Translations under genes and position numbers: made by a program
Assembly: GCF_001013905.1 (NCBI RefSeq)
Contig: NZ_LN831790.1
Coordinates: 6,586,001 to 6,650,000, forward strand
Direction: 5' to 3'
From: Streptomyces leeuwenhoekii
GTDB taxonomy: Bacteria > Actinomycetota > Actinomycetes > Streptomycetales > Streptomycetaceae
DNA: 64,000 bases
Notes under the pieces: generated by a model
What the model was told of the DNA's origin: nothing
The model's database searches: none
Seen by the model: only the letters and a program-made list of their open reading frames with translations
Part shown: in pieces, positions 10,125 to 19,470 of the stretch
Layout: every line of letters starts with the position of its first letter
How positions within the stretch are numbered: the first letter of the stretch is position 1

Positions 10125-11543
10125 GTGAGCGACACCTCCCGTCGGCCCCGCAAGCCGGGCAAGCCCTACCGCCGGCCCCAGAAGGACCCCGTCCGCATCC
10201 TCGCCTTCGAGGCGCTGCGGGCGGTGGACGAGCGGGACGCCTACGCCAACCTCGTCCTGCCGCCGCTGCTGCGCAAGGCGCGCGACAAGGGCGACTTCGA
10301 CGCCCGGGACGCGGCCCTGGCGACCGAGCTGGTCTACGGGACGCTGCGGCGGCAGGGGACGTACGACGCCGTCATCGCCGCCTGTGTCGACCGGCCGCTG
10401 CGGGAGGTGGACCCGCCCGTCCTCGACGTGCTGAGCCTCGGCGCGCACCAGCTCCTCGGGACACGGATCCCCACCCACGCCGCCGTGTCGGCCTCCGTGG
10501 AGCTGGCCCGGGTCGTCCTCGGCGACGGGCGGGCCAAGTTCGTCAACGCCGTGCTGCGCAAGATCGCCCAGGACGACCTCGACGGGTGGCTGGCGCGGGT
10601 CGCGCCGCCCTACGACGAGGACCCCGAGGACCATCTCGCCGTCGTGCACTCGCACCCGCGCTGGGTCGTCTCCGCGCTGTGGGACTCCCTCGGCGGCGGG
10701 CGGGCCGGCATCGAGGAACTGCTGGCCGCCGACAACGAGCGGCCCGAGGTGACGCTGGTCGCCCGGCCGGGGCGGGCCACCGCCGAGGAACTGCTGGGCG
10801 AGGAGGCCGCCGTGCCGGGGCGCTGGTCGCCGTACGCGGTGCGGCTGACCGAGGGCGGCGAACCCGGTGCCGTGCCGGCCGTGCGGGAGGGCCGGGCGGG
10901 CGTGCAGGACGAGGGCAGCCAGCTCGTCGCGCTGGCGCTGGCCCATGCGCCCGTGGAGGGTTCCGACCGGTTCTGGCTGGACGGATGCGCGGGGCCCGGC
11001 GGCAAGGCCGCGCTGCTGGGCGCGCTCGCCGCCGAGCGGGGCGCCGTGCTGCTGGCCTCCGAGAAGCAGCCGCACCGCGCCGGTCTGGTGGCCCGGGCCC
11101 TGGAGGGCAACCCGGGCCCGTACCAGGTGATCGCCGCCGACGGGACCCGGCCGGCCTGGCGGCCCGGCACCTTCGACCGGGTACTGGTCGACGTGCCGTG
11201 CACCGGACTGGGCGCCCTGCGCCGCCGGCCCGAGGCGCGGTGGCGGCGCCGCCCGGAGGACCTGGACTCCTTCGCGCCGCTCCAGCGGGGGCTGCTGCGG
11301 ACGGCCCTGGAGTCGGTGCGGGTCGGCGGCGTCGTCGGGTACGCGACCTGCTCGCCGCATCTGGCCGAGACCCGGGCCGTCGTCGCCGACGTGCTCAAGC
11401 AGCACCCCGGGGCCGAACTCCTGGACGCCCGTCCGCTGCTGCCCGGCGTACCGGACCTGGGCGAGGGGCCCGACGTCCAGCTCTGGCCGCATCTGCACGG
11501 GACCGACGCGATGTACCTGGCGCTGGTGCGGCGGACCGGCTGA
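10125..11543 (+). CDS. rsmB: 16S rRNA m5C967 methyltransferase
   Basis: Methylates C967 of 16S rRNA with SAM. 472 residues from a GTG start. The first 60 or so residues are basic and low-complexity, then comes a NusB-like RNA-binding domain (residues 25-150), then a Rossmann methyltransferase domain. The two catalytic cysteines are visible in DVPCTGLGALRRRPEARW and YATCSPHLAET, as required for RNA m5C enzymes. A -10-like TAGGCT at 10080-10085 suggests a promoter of its own besides read-through from fmt. Confidence 0.94.
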   Translation: MSDTSRRPRKPGKPYRRPQKDPVRILAFEALRAVDERDAYANLVLPPLLRKARDKGDFDARDAALATELVYGTLRRQGTYDAVIAACVDRPLREVDPPVLDVLSLGAHQLLGTRIPTHAAVSASVELARVVLGDGRAKFVNAVLRKIAQDDLDGWLARVAPPYDEDPEDHLAVVHSHPRWVVSALWDSLGGGRAGIEELLAADNERPEVTLVARPGRATAEELLGEEAAVPGRWSPYAVRLTEGGEPGAVPAVREGRAGVQDEGSQLVALALAHAPVEGSDRFWLDGCAGPGGKAALLGALAAERGAVLLASEKQPHRAGLVARALEGNPGPYQVIAADGTRPAWRPGTFDRVLVDVPCTGLGALRRRPEARWRRRPEDLDSFAPLQRGLLRTALESVRVGGVVGYATCSPHLAETRAVVADVLKQHPGAELLDARPLLPGVPDLGEGPDVQLWPHLHGTDAMYLALVRRTG

Positions 11544-11556
11544 CGCCCGCCCGGCC

Positions 11557-11619
11557 CGCGGACGGAGGGCTCCGCGGACGGAAGGCCCTCGGGCGGAGGG
11601 CCCCGCGGACGGAGGGCCC
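11557..11619. repeat. Imperfect GC-rich repeat after rsmB
   Basis: The block CGCGGACGGAGGGCYC occurs three times (starting at 11557, 11573 and 11604), the middle copies slightly altered. It lies in the 200-nt gap between rsmB and rpe. It has hairpin potential and is probably slippage-generated spacer. Confidence 0.6.
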
Positions 11620-11744
11620 GGCGGAGGCCCGCGCCTGATGGGTGGGCGGCGGCCCGCCCCCTCCGCGCGGGCGCCGGCGCGGGAAGTGCCGGCCGTGTCC
11701 GGACCGGCGCGACCCTTCGCGGCCGGGCATGGCAGGCTTGGGGC

Positions 11745-12431
11745 ATGGCCGTGCAGATCAACCCCAGCATCCTGTCCGCCGACTTCGCCCGCCTCGCGGA
11801 CGAGGCCAAGGCGGTCGAGGGAGCCGACTGGCTCCACGTCGACGTGATGGACAACCACTTCGTGCCCAACCTCACGCTCGGCGTGCCGGTCGTGGAGTCC
11901 CTGGCCCGCGCGACGGACACCCCGCTGGACTGCCACCTGATGATCGAGGCCCCGGACCGGTGGGCGCCGCAGTACGTGGAGGCGGGCGCCGGTTCCGTCA
12001 CCTTCCACGTCGAGGCCGCCGCGGCTCCGGTGCGGCTGGCCCGGGAGATCCGGGCCAAGGGCGCCCGCGCCTCCATGGCGCTCAAGCCGGCCACACCGAT
12101 CGAGCCGTACGAGGACCTGCTCCCCGAGCTGGACATGCTGTTGATCATGACGGTCGAGCCGGGCTTCGGCGGGCAGGCGTTCCTCGACATCATGCTGCCC
12201 AAGATCCGGCGTACCCGGCAGCTCATCGACAAGCACGGCCTGGAGCTGTGGCTGCAGGTCGACGGGGGTGTCTCGGCCTCCACGATCGAGCGGTGCGCCG
12301 ACGCGGGCGCCGATGTCTTCGTCGCCGGCTCCGCCGTCTACGGGGCCTCCGACCCGGCCGAGGCGGTACGTGCATTGCGCACACAGGCCGAGGCGGCGGC
12401 CGCCCGGGCGTCCTGGGCGTGCGGCCACTGA
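11745..12431 (+). CDS. rpe: Ribulose-phosphate 3-epimerase
   Basis: Interconverts ribulose-5-P and xylulose-5-P in the pentose phosphate pathway. 228 residues, TIM barrel. Diagnostic segments are [29 protein letters not shown] (metal-binding His and catalytic Asp), [10 protein letters not shown] and the catalytic VDGGVS. A -10-like CAGGCT ends 6 nt before the ATG, so the transcript may be leaderless. No Shine-Dalgarno is evident, in keeping with that. Confidence 0.96.
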   Translation: MAVQINPSILSADFARLADEAKAVEGADWLHVDVMDNHFVPNLTLGVPVVESLARATDTPLDCHLMIEAPDRWAPQYVEAGAGSVTFHVEAAAAPVRLAREIRAKGARASMALKPATPIEPYEDLLPELDMLLIMTVEPGFGGQAFLDIMLPKIRRTRQLIDKHGLELWLQVDGGVSASTIERCADAGADVFVAGSAVYGASDPAEAVRALRTQAEAAAARASWACGH

Positions 12432-12533
12432 GAGACCAGAACGTGAACGGCTGCCAGCAGGGCTGATCAACCGCGCCGGATCTGCAAGGATGAACGGCGA
12501 ATCCAGAGTGTGAACAGCAGTGAGGAGATCGCC

Positions 12534-13553
12534 GTGTCGGGTATGTCGGCGGGCCGGTCAGCCATGCGGATGGGACCCGCTGAGCTGGTGCAGGCGGCGG
12601 CCATGGCCCGCCGCTTCTACCTCGAGGGCAAATCCAAGATCCAGATCGCCGAGGAGTTCGGCGTCAGCCGCTTCAAGGTGGCCCGGGTCCTGGAGACCGC
12701 CCTCGAACGGGACCTCGTACGCATCGAGATCCGCGTGCCGGCCGAGCTGGACGCGGAGCGCTCGGACGCGCTCCGCGCCCGCTACGGGCTCCGGCACGCC
12801 GTCGTGGTGGAGTCCCCGGCCGACGCCGAGGAGACGCCCGACCCGGAGAACCTCGGCGAAGTCGCCGCCGACCTGCTCGGCGAACTCGTCAACGAGGGCG
12901 ATGTGCTGGGGCTGGCCTGGGGCCGGTCCACCATCCACATGGCGGCGGCGCTCGACCGGCTGCCGCCGTGCACGGTGGTGCAGCTCACGGGCGTGTACGA
13001 CGCCGGGACGGCCGAGCGCGGCTCGGTGGAGGCGGTGCGCCGGGCGGCCCAGGTGTCGGGCGGCGACGCCCACCCCATCTACGCGCCGATGCTGCTGCCG
13101 GACGTGGCCACCGCGCAGGCGCTGCGCCACCAGACCGGGATCGCCCGGGCCTTCGAGTACTTCGACAAGGTCACGGTCGCCTGCGTCTCCATCGGCTCCT
13201 GGGAGCCCGGCATCTCGACGGTGCACGACATGCTCAGCGACGAGGAGCGCGCGCACTACGCCTCGCTCGGTGTAGCCGCCGAGATGTCCGCGCACCTCTT
13301 CGACAGCGAGGGGCGCCGGGTCGGGCGGGACCTGGGGGAGCGGTGCATCACGGTCAAGGCCGACCAGCTCCGCCGTATCCCGGAGGTCGTCGCGATCGCG
13401 GGCGGGCAGCGCAAGGCGGCCGCCATCGACGCGGTGCTGCGCTCCGGGCTGGTCACCAGCCTGGTGACGGACACCTCGGCCGCCGACTACCTGATGACGG
13501 CCGGGCCGACCCCGCGCCCGGCGCTGAACCGGGCCGACCCGGACGGGGCGTGA
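12534..13553 (+). CDS. SorC/DeoR-type sugar-binding transcriptional regulator
   Basis: A cytoplasmic DNA-binding protein of 339 residues. I choose the GTG at 12534 because GAGGAG lies 6 nt upstream; an in-frame GTG at 12510 has no such site. The N-terminal HTH reads AAAMARRFYLEGKSKIQIAEEFGVSRFKVARVLE. It is followed by the SorC sugar-phosphate-binding domain, with GLAWGRSTIHMAAAL and GSVEAVRRAAQVSGGDAHPIYAPML. The domain family senses phosphorylated sugars. The target is not given by context; rpe lies upstream on the same strand, and pentose control is only a guess. Confidence 0.88.
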   Translation: MSGMSAGRSAMRMGPAELVQAAAMARRFYLEGKSKIQIAEEFGVSRFKVARVLETALERDLVRIEIRVPAELDAERSDALRARYGLRHAVVVESPADAEETPDPENLGEVAADLLGELVNEGDVLGLAWGRSTIHMAAALDRLPPCTVVQLTGVYDAGTAERGSVEAVRRAAQVSGGDAHPIYAPMLLPDVATAQALRHQTGIARAFEYFDKVTVACVSIGSWEPGISTVHDMLSDEERAHYASLGVAAEMSAHLFDSEGRRVGRDLGERCITVKADQLRRIPEVVAIAGGQRKAAAIDAVLRSGLVTSLVTDTSAADYLMTAGPTPRPALNRADPDGA

Positions 13554-13648
13554 CGCACGCCGTGGCGGGGCGGCCATGGCGGCATCGACGGCCTGGTGCC
13601 GCGGTGCGGCGCCCGGGCACCGCTCCGTCCGCCCGCCCTCCCGGCGGG

Positions 13649-13828
13649 ATGCCCGACGGTGCCGTCTTCGGCGGCGTCGAGGGGAGGCTGCCCCCGCGGG
13701 AGCCCGGCCCCGCGCGCGTGCACGCCTCGCCACGCCGGGCTCGCGCCACCGGGCGGCGGACGTCCCACAGCGGCTACGGCGACTACACCGACGACCCCTA
13801 CGACTCCTTCAGGGCGGTACCGAGATGA
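13649..13828 (+). pseudogene. Remnant of a secreted guanyl-specific ribonuclease (RNase Sa/barnase type)
   Basis: No intact gene, but pieces of a Streptomyces RNase Sa-type enzyme can be read in order across two frames. In one frame: DGAVFGGVEGRLPPRE, resembling the family's DGTVFxNREGxLP. After a one-base slip: TPGSRHR, the TPG-x-RGxRR loop region. Back in the first frame: HSGYGDYTDDPYDSFRAVPR, the family C-terminus, ending at a TGA that overlaps the barstar ATG as ATGA. The catalytic EYTV segment is unreadable, and the catalytic His of the DHY motif is Pro (DPY). No signal peptide remains. The frame reading is direct observation; the family match is from memory. Confidence 0.6.
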
Positions 13829-14139
13829 CGCAAGACCCGGCGGGCCGGACCGTGGTCACGATCGACCTCGACGGGGTCACCGACAAGGCGGGGCTCATGG
13901 ACCGCTGCGCCCGGGCCCTGGACCTGCCCGAGTGGTTCGGCCGCAACTGGGACGCCCTCGCCGAGGTCCTGTCCGACCACTCGCTGTGGCCCGAGCACGC
14001 CGAGGAGCGGGGGCTGCTGATCGTCGTACGGGGCTGGGGGGAGTACGCGCGGGCGCGGCCGGAGGAGTGGGAGGTCGCCGAGGAGGTCTTCGCGGAGGCC
14101 ACCGACCGCGCCGCAGGGCTCTTCGTGTCCCTGGGGTGA
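13825..14139 (+). CDS. Barstar-family ribonuclease inhibitor
   Basis: 104 residues, the normal barstar size, cytoplasmic. Barstars bind and block barnase-like RNases. The segment LPEWFGRNWDALAEVLSDH matches the barstar signature (helix 2 with the inhibitory Asp/Trp surface). The ATG at 13825 overlaps the stop of the decayed RNase remnant, the arrangement expected of a toxin/inhibitor operon. The inhibitor frame is intact with normal GC3, so it appears still selected although its partner is not. Confidence 0.9.
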   Translation: MTQDPAGRTVVTIDLDGVTDKAGLMDRCARALDLPEWFGRNWDALAEVLSDHSLWPEHAEERGLLIVVRGWGEYARARPEEWEVAEEVFAEATDRAAGLFVSLG

Positions 14140-14264
14140 CGCCGGGGCCCGGGCCTTTCGGAGCTTCCTCCAAGGGGTCCGCCGGTCAGCCTGGATGTTC
14201 TGCCGGGGCCTGACGGGACGGCCCTCATGGGAGAATGAAGTACGTGCTCTTTCCCCCTGGCTGA

Positions 14265-15749
<1,485 letters not shown>

Positions 15750-15766
15750 CCGCACCGCACCCCCGC

Positions 15767-15794
15767 ACGGCCCCCGGCGACAGCCGGGGGCCGT
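15767..15794 (+). terminator. Hairpin after guaB1
   Basis: ACGGCCCCCGGC (15767-15778) and GCCGGGGGCCGT (15783-15794) form a perfect 12-bp stem closed by a GACA loop. Likely terminator. Confidence 0.8.
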
Positions 15795-15956
15795 CGGCGT
15801 CCCGGGACCCGGCCGCCCGGCCGTGTCCCGCGAGGTCTCCACACGGCCGTCAGCCCGCCCGCGGCAGGCCCGGCGGGACCGGTTCCGACGCGGCGGACGC
15901 GGCCGGGCCGCGGGTGGTCGCGGGGCCGCCGGAGCGGCGCTGACCAGCGGCTGCGT

Positions 15957-16056
15957 GCAACGGTCGGCACCCTCCGCGCAACGAAGACACGCCCGGGCCC
16001 GGCGAACGCAACGATCGTGCGGAGACGCGCAAGGTTGCTGCATTACAGGGGCAACG
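15957..16056 (+). promoter_or_regulatory. Array of five GCAACG-type repeats upstream of the permease
   Basis: The gap 15795-16199 has no gene. It holds four exact GCAACG copies, at 15957, 15978, 16008 and 16051, and one GCAAGG at 16029. All are on the + strand, with start-to-start spacing of 21, 30, 21 and 22 nt, about two or three helical turns. The fullest copies read GCGCAACGAA. A -10-like TAGTGT at 16066-16071 follows directly. The same repeat with similar spacing occurs before davA. I infer an operator for the adjacent Lrp-type regulator. The rest of the gap is GC-rich with nothing else evident. Confidence 0.65.
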
Positions 16057-16199
16057 CCGCCCTCGTAGTGTTCTGCGCTGTACGTGGCGAGGCGGGGACC
16101 CCGCTCGATGGGTCCCGGCCGTCTCCGGGATGCCGCCGGTCCCCGCCGCCCCCACACCCATCCGCCGCATGAGACCGGCAGCGACAAAGGAGTCAGCGC

Positions 16200-17669
16200 G
16201 TGCTCGACCAAGGCGCACCCCCGCCCCCACCCTCTCCGACCGCCTCCTCCTCCCCGGGGGTCGCGGCGCGCCTGATGCGTCGCAAGCCCGTGGAACGCCT
16301 GGTCGCGGAGGGCGGCCAAGGAGAGGGAGGCGCCCTGCGCCGCACCCTCGGGCTCTGGCAGCTCACCATGATCAGCATCGGTGCCACCCTGGGCACCGGC
16401 ATCTTCGTCGTCCTCGGGGAAGCCGTCCCCAAGGCCGGTCCCGCGGTCACCCTCTCCTTCGTCATCGCCGGCTTCACGGCGCTCTTCTCGGCCCTGTCCT
16501 ACGCCGAACTGGCGGGCAGCATCCCCGTCGCCGGATCCTCGTACTCGTACGCGTACGCAACGATGGGCGAACTGGTCGCCTGGATCTGCGGCTGGTGCCT
16601 GGTCCTGGAGTACGGCGTGTCGGTCGCCGCGGTCGCGGTCGGCTGGGGCGAGTACCTCAACGAGATGCTCGACGGGACGATCGGCGTCACCATCCCGGCG
16701 GCGCTGTCCGCGCCGCCCGGCGACGGCGGCGTCTTCAACCTGCCGGCGCTGATCGTCGTCCTGCTAGCGATGGTGTTCCTGCTGGGCGGCGCCCGCGAGT
16801 CCGCCCGCGCCAACACCGTCATGGTCGTGGTGAAGATCGCCGCGCTGGTGCTGTTCTGCGCCATCGGCCTCACGGGCTTCCGCTCGGGCAACTACGAGAA
16901 CTTCATGCCGCTCGGCATGGCCGGGGTGAGTGCGGCCGGGGCGACGCTCTTCTTCTCGTACATCGGTTTCGACGCCGCCTCCACCGCCGGTGAGGAGGCC
17001 AAGAACGCCCAGCGCGACCTGCCCCGCGCCATCATGCTGTCGCTGGTCATCGTGACGGCGCTGTACGTCCTCGTCGCCGCCGTCGCCATCGGCGCCAAGC
17101 CCTGGCAGCGGTTCGACGGCACCGAGGCCGCGCTCGCCCAGATCATGAACGAGGTGACCGGGCAGACCTTCTGGGGCACCCTGCTCGCCTTCTGCGCCGT
17201 CGTGGCCATCGCCAGCGTCGTCCTGACCGTGCTGTACGGCCAGACCCGCGTGCTGTTCGCCATGTCCCGCGACGGGCTGGTGCCCAAGGTGTTCTCCCGG
17301 GTCCACCCGAAGACCGGCGCCCCGCGCGCCAACACCCTGATCGTCTCCCTCTTCTGCGGCGTCCTGGCCGCCGCCATCCCGCTCGGCCAGCTCGCCGACG
17401 CCACCAGCATCGGCACCCTGTTCGCGTTCGCCCTGGTCAACGTGGCCGTCGTGGTGCTGCGCCGGACCCGTCCGGACATGCCCCGCACCTTCCGCGTGCC
17501 GCTCTCCCCGGTGCTGCCGGCGCTCGGCTTCGCCTTCTGCGTGTGGATGATGGGCAGCCTGTCCAGCGTCACCTGGGTGGTCTTCGGTGTCTGGATGGCC
17601 ATCGGGCTCGTGTTCTACTTCGTATACGGCTACCGCCGCTCCCGACTCGCACCATCTGAAGTGAAGTGA
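16200..17669 (+). CDS. APC-family amino acid permease (cationic amino acid transporter type)
   Basis: 489 residues, integral membrane. The GTG at 16200 is preceded by AAGGAG. After a 40-residue hydrophilic, proline-rich N-terminus about 12 hydrophobic helices follow. TM1 carries ISIGATLGTGIFVVLG, the unwound G-[ST]-G-I-F substrate-binding motif of APC transporters; YAELAGSIPVAGSSYSYAY and FFSYIGFDAASTAGEEAKNAQRDLP are typical of the CAT subfamily. It is followed by an Lrp regulator and davAB, so lysine is the most likely substrate (inference). It is preceded by the GCAACG array. Confidence 0.92.
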   Translation: MLDQGAPPPPPSPTASSSPGVAARLMRRKPVERLVAEGGQGEGGALRRTLGLWQLTMISIGATLGTGIFVVLGEAVPKAGPAVTLSFVIAGFTALFSALSYAELAGSIPVAGSSYSYAYATMGELVAWICGWCLVLEYGVSVAAVAVGWGEYLNEMLDGTIGVTIPAALSAPPGDGGVFNLPALIVVLLAMVFLLGGARESARANTVMVVVKIAALVLFCAIGLTGFRSGNYENFMPLGMAGVSAAGATLFFSYIGFDAASTAGEEAKNAQRDLPRAIMLSLVIVTALYVLVAAVAIGAKPWQRFDGTEAALAQIMNEVTGQTFWGTLLAFCAVVAIASVVLTVLYGQTRVLFAMSRDGLVPKVFSRVHPKTGAPRANTLIVSLFCGVLAAAIPLGQLADATSIGTLFAFALVNVAVVVLRRTRPDMPRTFRVPLSPVLPALGFAFCVWMMGSLSSVTWVVFGVWMAIGLVFYFVYGYRRSRLAPSEVK

Positions 17670-17679
17670 ACCACCCGCA

Positions 17680-18132
17680 GTGCTGAACGATCTCGACGAA
17701 CGCATCGTGCACGCCCTCGCCGAGGACGCCCGCCGCTCCTACGCGGACATCGGGCACCTGGTCGGACTGTCCGCGCCCGCCGTCAAACGGCGCGTGGACC
17801 GGCTGCGCGCCACCGGCGCCATCACCGGATTCACCGTCCGGGTCGACCCCTCCGCCCTCGGCTGGGAGACCGAGGGGTTCGTCGAGATCTACTGCCGCCG
17901 CAACACCTCGCCGGAGACCATCCAGCGGGGCCTGGAGCGCTACCAGGAGGTCGTGGCCGCCTCCACCGTCACCGGGGACGCGGACGCGGTCGCCCAGGTC
18001 TTCGCCTCCGACATGCGGCACTTCGAACGGGTCCTGGAACGGATCGCCGGCGAGCCCTTCGTGGAGCGGACCAAGTCCGTGCTGGTGCTCTCACCGCTGC
18101 TGCGCCGCTACTCGTCCGGGTCGCCGGCGTGA
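17680..18132 (+). CDS. Lrp/AsnC-family regulator of the lysine module
   Basis: 150 residues, cytoplasmic, expected to be a dimer or octamer. The GTG lies 11 nt after the permease stop, so the two are cotranscribed. The N-terminal HTH reads DERIVHALAEDARRSYADIGHLVGLSAPAVKRRVDRL, followed by the RAM ligand-binding domain (residues 65-145). Lrp proteins often sense the amino acid whose transport or degradation they control. Its position between permease and davA, and the GCAACG repeats before both, make it the best candidate to bind those repeats. Confidence 0.92.
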   Translation: MLNDLDERIVHALAEDARRSYADIGHLVGLSAPAVKRRVDRLRATGAITGFTVRVDPSALGWETEGFVEIYCRRNTSPETIQRGLERYQEVVAASTVTGDADAVAQVFASDMRHFERVLERIAGEPFVERTKSVLVLSPLLRRYSSGSPA

Positions 18133-18586
18133 CCCGCCCGGGCGGTCCGCCCCGGCCCGCCGCGGCGCCCCGCCCGGCCGCTTCGGCACCGAAGCCGTGA
18201 CCCGGCGGCGGTGAGCCCACCGCCACGTCTGCCTTCCGGGGGCCGCCGTCCCGGACACCGCGCCCGCGAATGTCCCTGCCCCCAGGCCCTGGGGAGCATC
18301 CCGAGCCCCACCCGCCGCACGACGCCCGCCACCGGCCTCCTGCCGGGTCTCCCCGCGGCGCCAGTCGCCGGGGGCCGCCTCCCGCCGCCCGGCCCACCGC
18401 GCCCCGCACCCGAGCGGGGTCCCGCCGGGCCCCGGCCGCGGCCGCGCAACGAATCACCGCCCACCCGCCGGCGGACGCAACGAACCGCTCGACTGCGCGC
18501 AACGGCTCCTCCTTGTCCGGCCGAACCCGCCGACCGTACCGTCTATCTGGCCCCCGCCCCCCCCGCCCACCTGGTGAGGAACACCC
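18133..18586 (+). promoter_or_regulatory. Intergenic region between the Lrp gene and davA
   Basis: About 450 bases without a gene, very rich in CCG triplets. It contains three GCAACG repeats (18446, 18477, 18499) and a promoter-like pair, TTGTCC at 18513-18518 and TACCGT at 18537-18542, with an 18-nt spacer. davA starts 44 nt after the -10. Its good RBS (GTGAGGA) confirms a separate translation unit. Confidence 0.5.
18446..18504 (+). promoter_or_regulatory. Three GCAACG repeats just upstream of the davA promoter
   Basis: Exact GCAACG copies start at 18446, 18477 and 18499, in the contexts GCGCAACGAATC, GACGCAACGAAC and GCGCAACGGC. Spacing is 31 and 22 nt. The last copy ends 8 nt before the -35-like TTGTCC, a typical activator position. 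Sequence and phasing match the array in front of the permease. Confidence 0.65.
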
Positions 18587-19375
18587 ATGCGCACCGCCCT
18601 GCTCCAGAGCTCCGGCCGTCCCGGATCCACCGTCGAGAACCTCAAGGTGCTCGACGAGGCCGCGGGCCGGGCCGCCGCCTCGGGCGCCGGGCTGCTCGCC
18701 ACCTCGGAGATGTTCCTGACCGGGTACGCGATCGGCGACGGCATAGCCCGGCTCGCCGAGCCCGCCGACGGCGACGCCGCCGACGCGGTCGCGGAGATCG
18801 CCGGCCGCCACGGTCTGGCCATCGCCTACGGTTACCCCGAGCGGGCCGGCGAGACCGTCCACAACTCGGTCCAGCTGATCTCCGCCGACGGCACCCGCCT
18901 GGCCAACTACCGCAAGACCCACCTCTTCGGCTGCTTCGAGCGCGACCACTTCACCCCGGGCGACCAGCCGGTCGTCCAGGCCGAGCTCGGCGGTCTGACC
19001 GTCGGCCTGATGATCTGCTACGACGTCGAGTTCCCGGAGAACGTCCGCGCCCACGCACTGGCCGGTACCGATCTGCTGCTGGTGCCGACCGCGCAGATGC
19101 ACCCCTTCCAGTTCGTCGCCGAGTCGCTGGTACCGGTGCGGGCCTTCGAGAATCAGATGTATGTGGCGTACGTCAACCGGGTCGGCCGGGAAGGCGAGTT
19201 CGACTTCGTCGGGCTGTCCGTACTCGCCGGGCCGGACGGAATCGCCCGCACCCGGGCCGGGCGCGCCGAGGAACTGGTCGTCGCCGACGCAGACCCGGCC
19301 TTCCTCGCCGCCTCCCGCGAGGCCAACCCCTATCTCCGGGACCGCCGCCCGGGCCTGTACGGCGCCCTCACCTGA
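18587..19375 (+). CDS. davA: 5-aminovaleramidase (nitrilase superfamily), likely DavA
   Basis: 262 residues, cytoplasmic. Hydrolyses 5-aminovaleramide (5-aminopentanamide) to 5-aminovalerate and ammonia in lysine breakdown. The nitrilase triad is Glu41 (SEMFLTGY), Lys110 (NYRKTHLFG) and Cys144 (MICYDVEFPEN). The segments EMFLTGYxIG, YGYPER, NSVQLI, NYRKTHLFG and ICYDxEFPEN closely resemble Pseudomonas putida DavA as I remember it, and the length agrees. The next gene, davB, makes its substrate. A role in indole-acetamide hydrolysis is possible but fits less well. Confidence 0.85.
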   Translation: MRTALLQSSGRPGSTVENLKVLDEAAGRAAASGAGLLATSEMFLTGYAIGDGIARLAEPADGDAADAVAEIAGRHGLAIAYGYPERAGETVHNSVQLISADGTRLANYRKTHLFGCFERDHFTPGDQPVVQAELGGLTVGLMICYDVEFPENVRAHALAGTDLLLVPTAQMHPFQFVAESLVPVRAFENQMYVAYVNRVGREGEFDFVGLSVLAGPDGIARTRAGRAEELVVADADPAFLAASREANPYLRDRRPGLYGALT

Positions 19376-19470
19376 GCCGGACCTCCCGGCGGCCTCGCCC
19401 CCGCACGTCCCTCCCCGGCGATCCCCCTCGGCATTGCCCCCTCAGCTTTCCGCGCAAGGAGTCCGTACCC

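Noticed and set aside
11557..11619. Mobile-element end or regulatory repeat
   Set aside because: Short imperfect GC-rich repetition with no inverted ends or target duplication.
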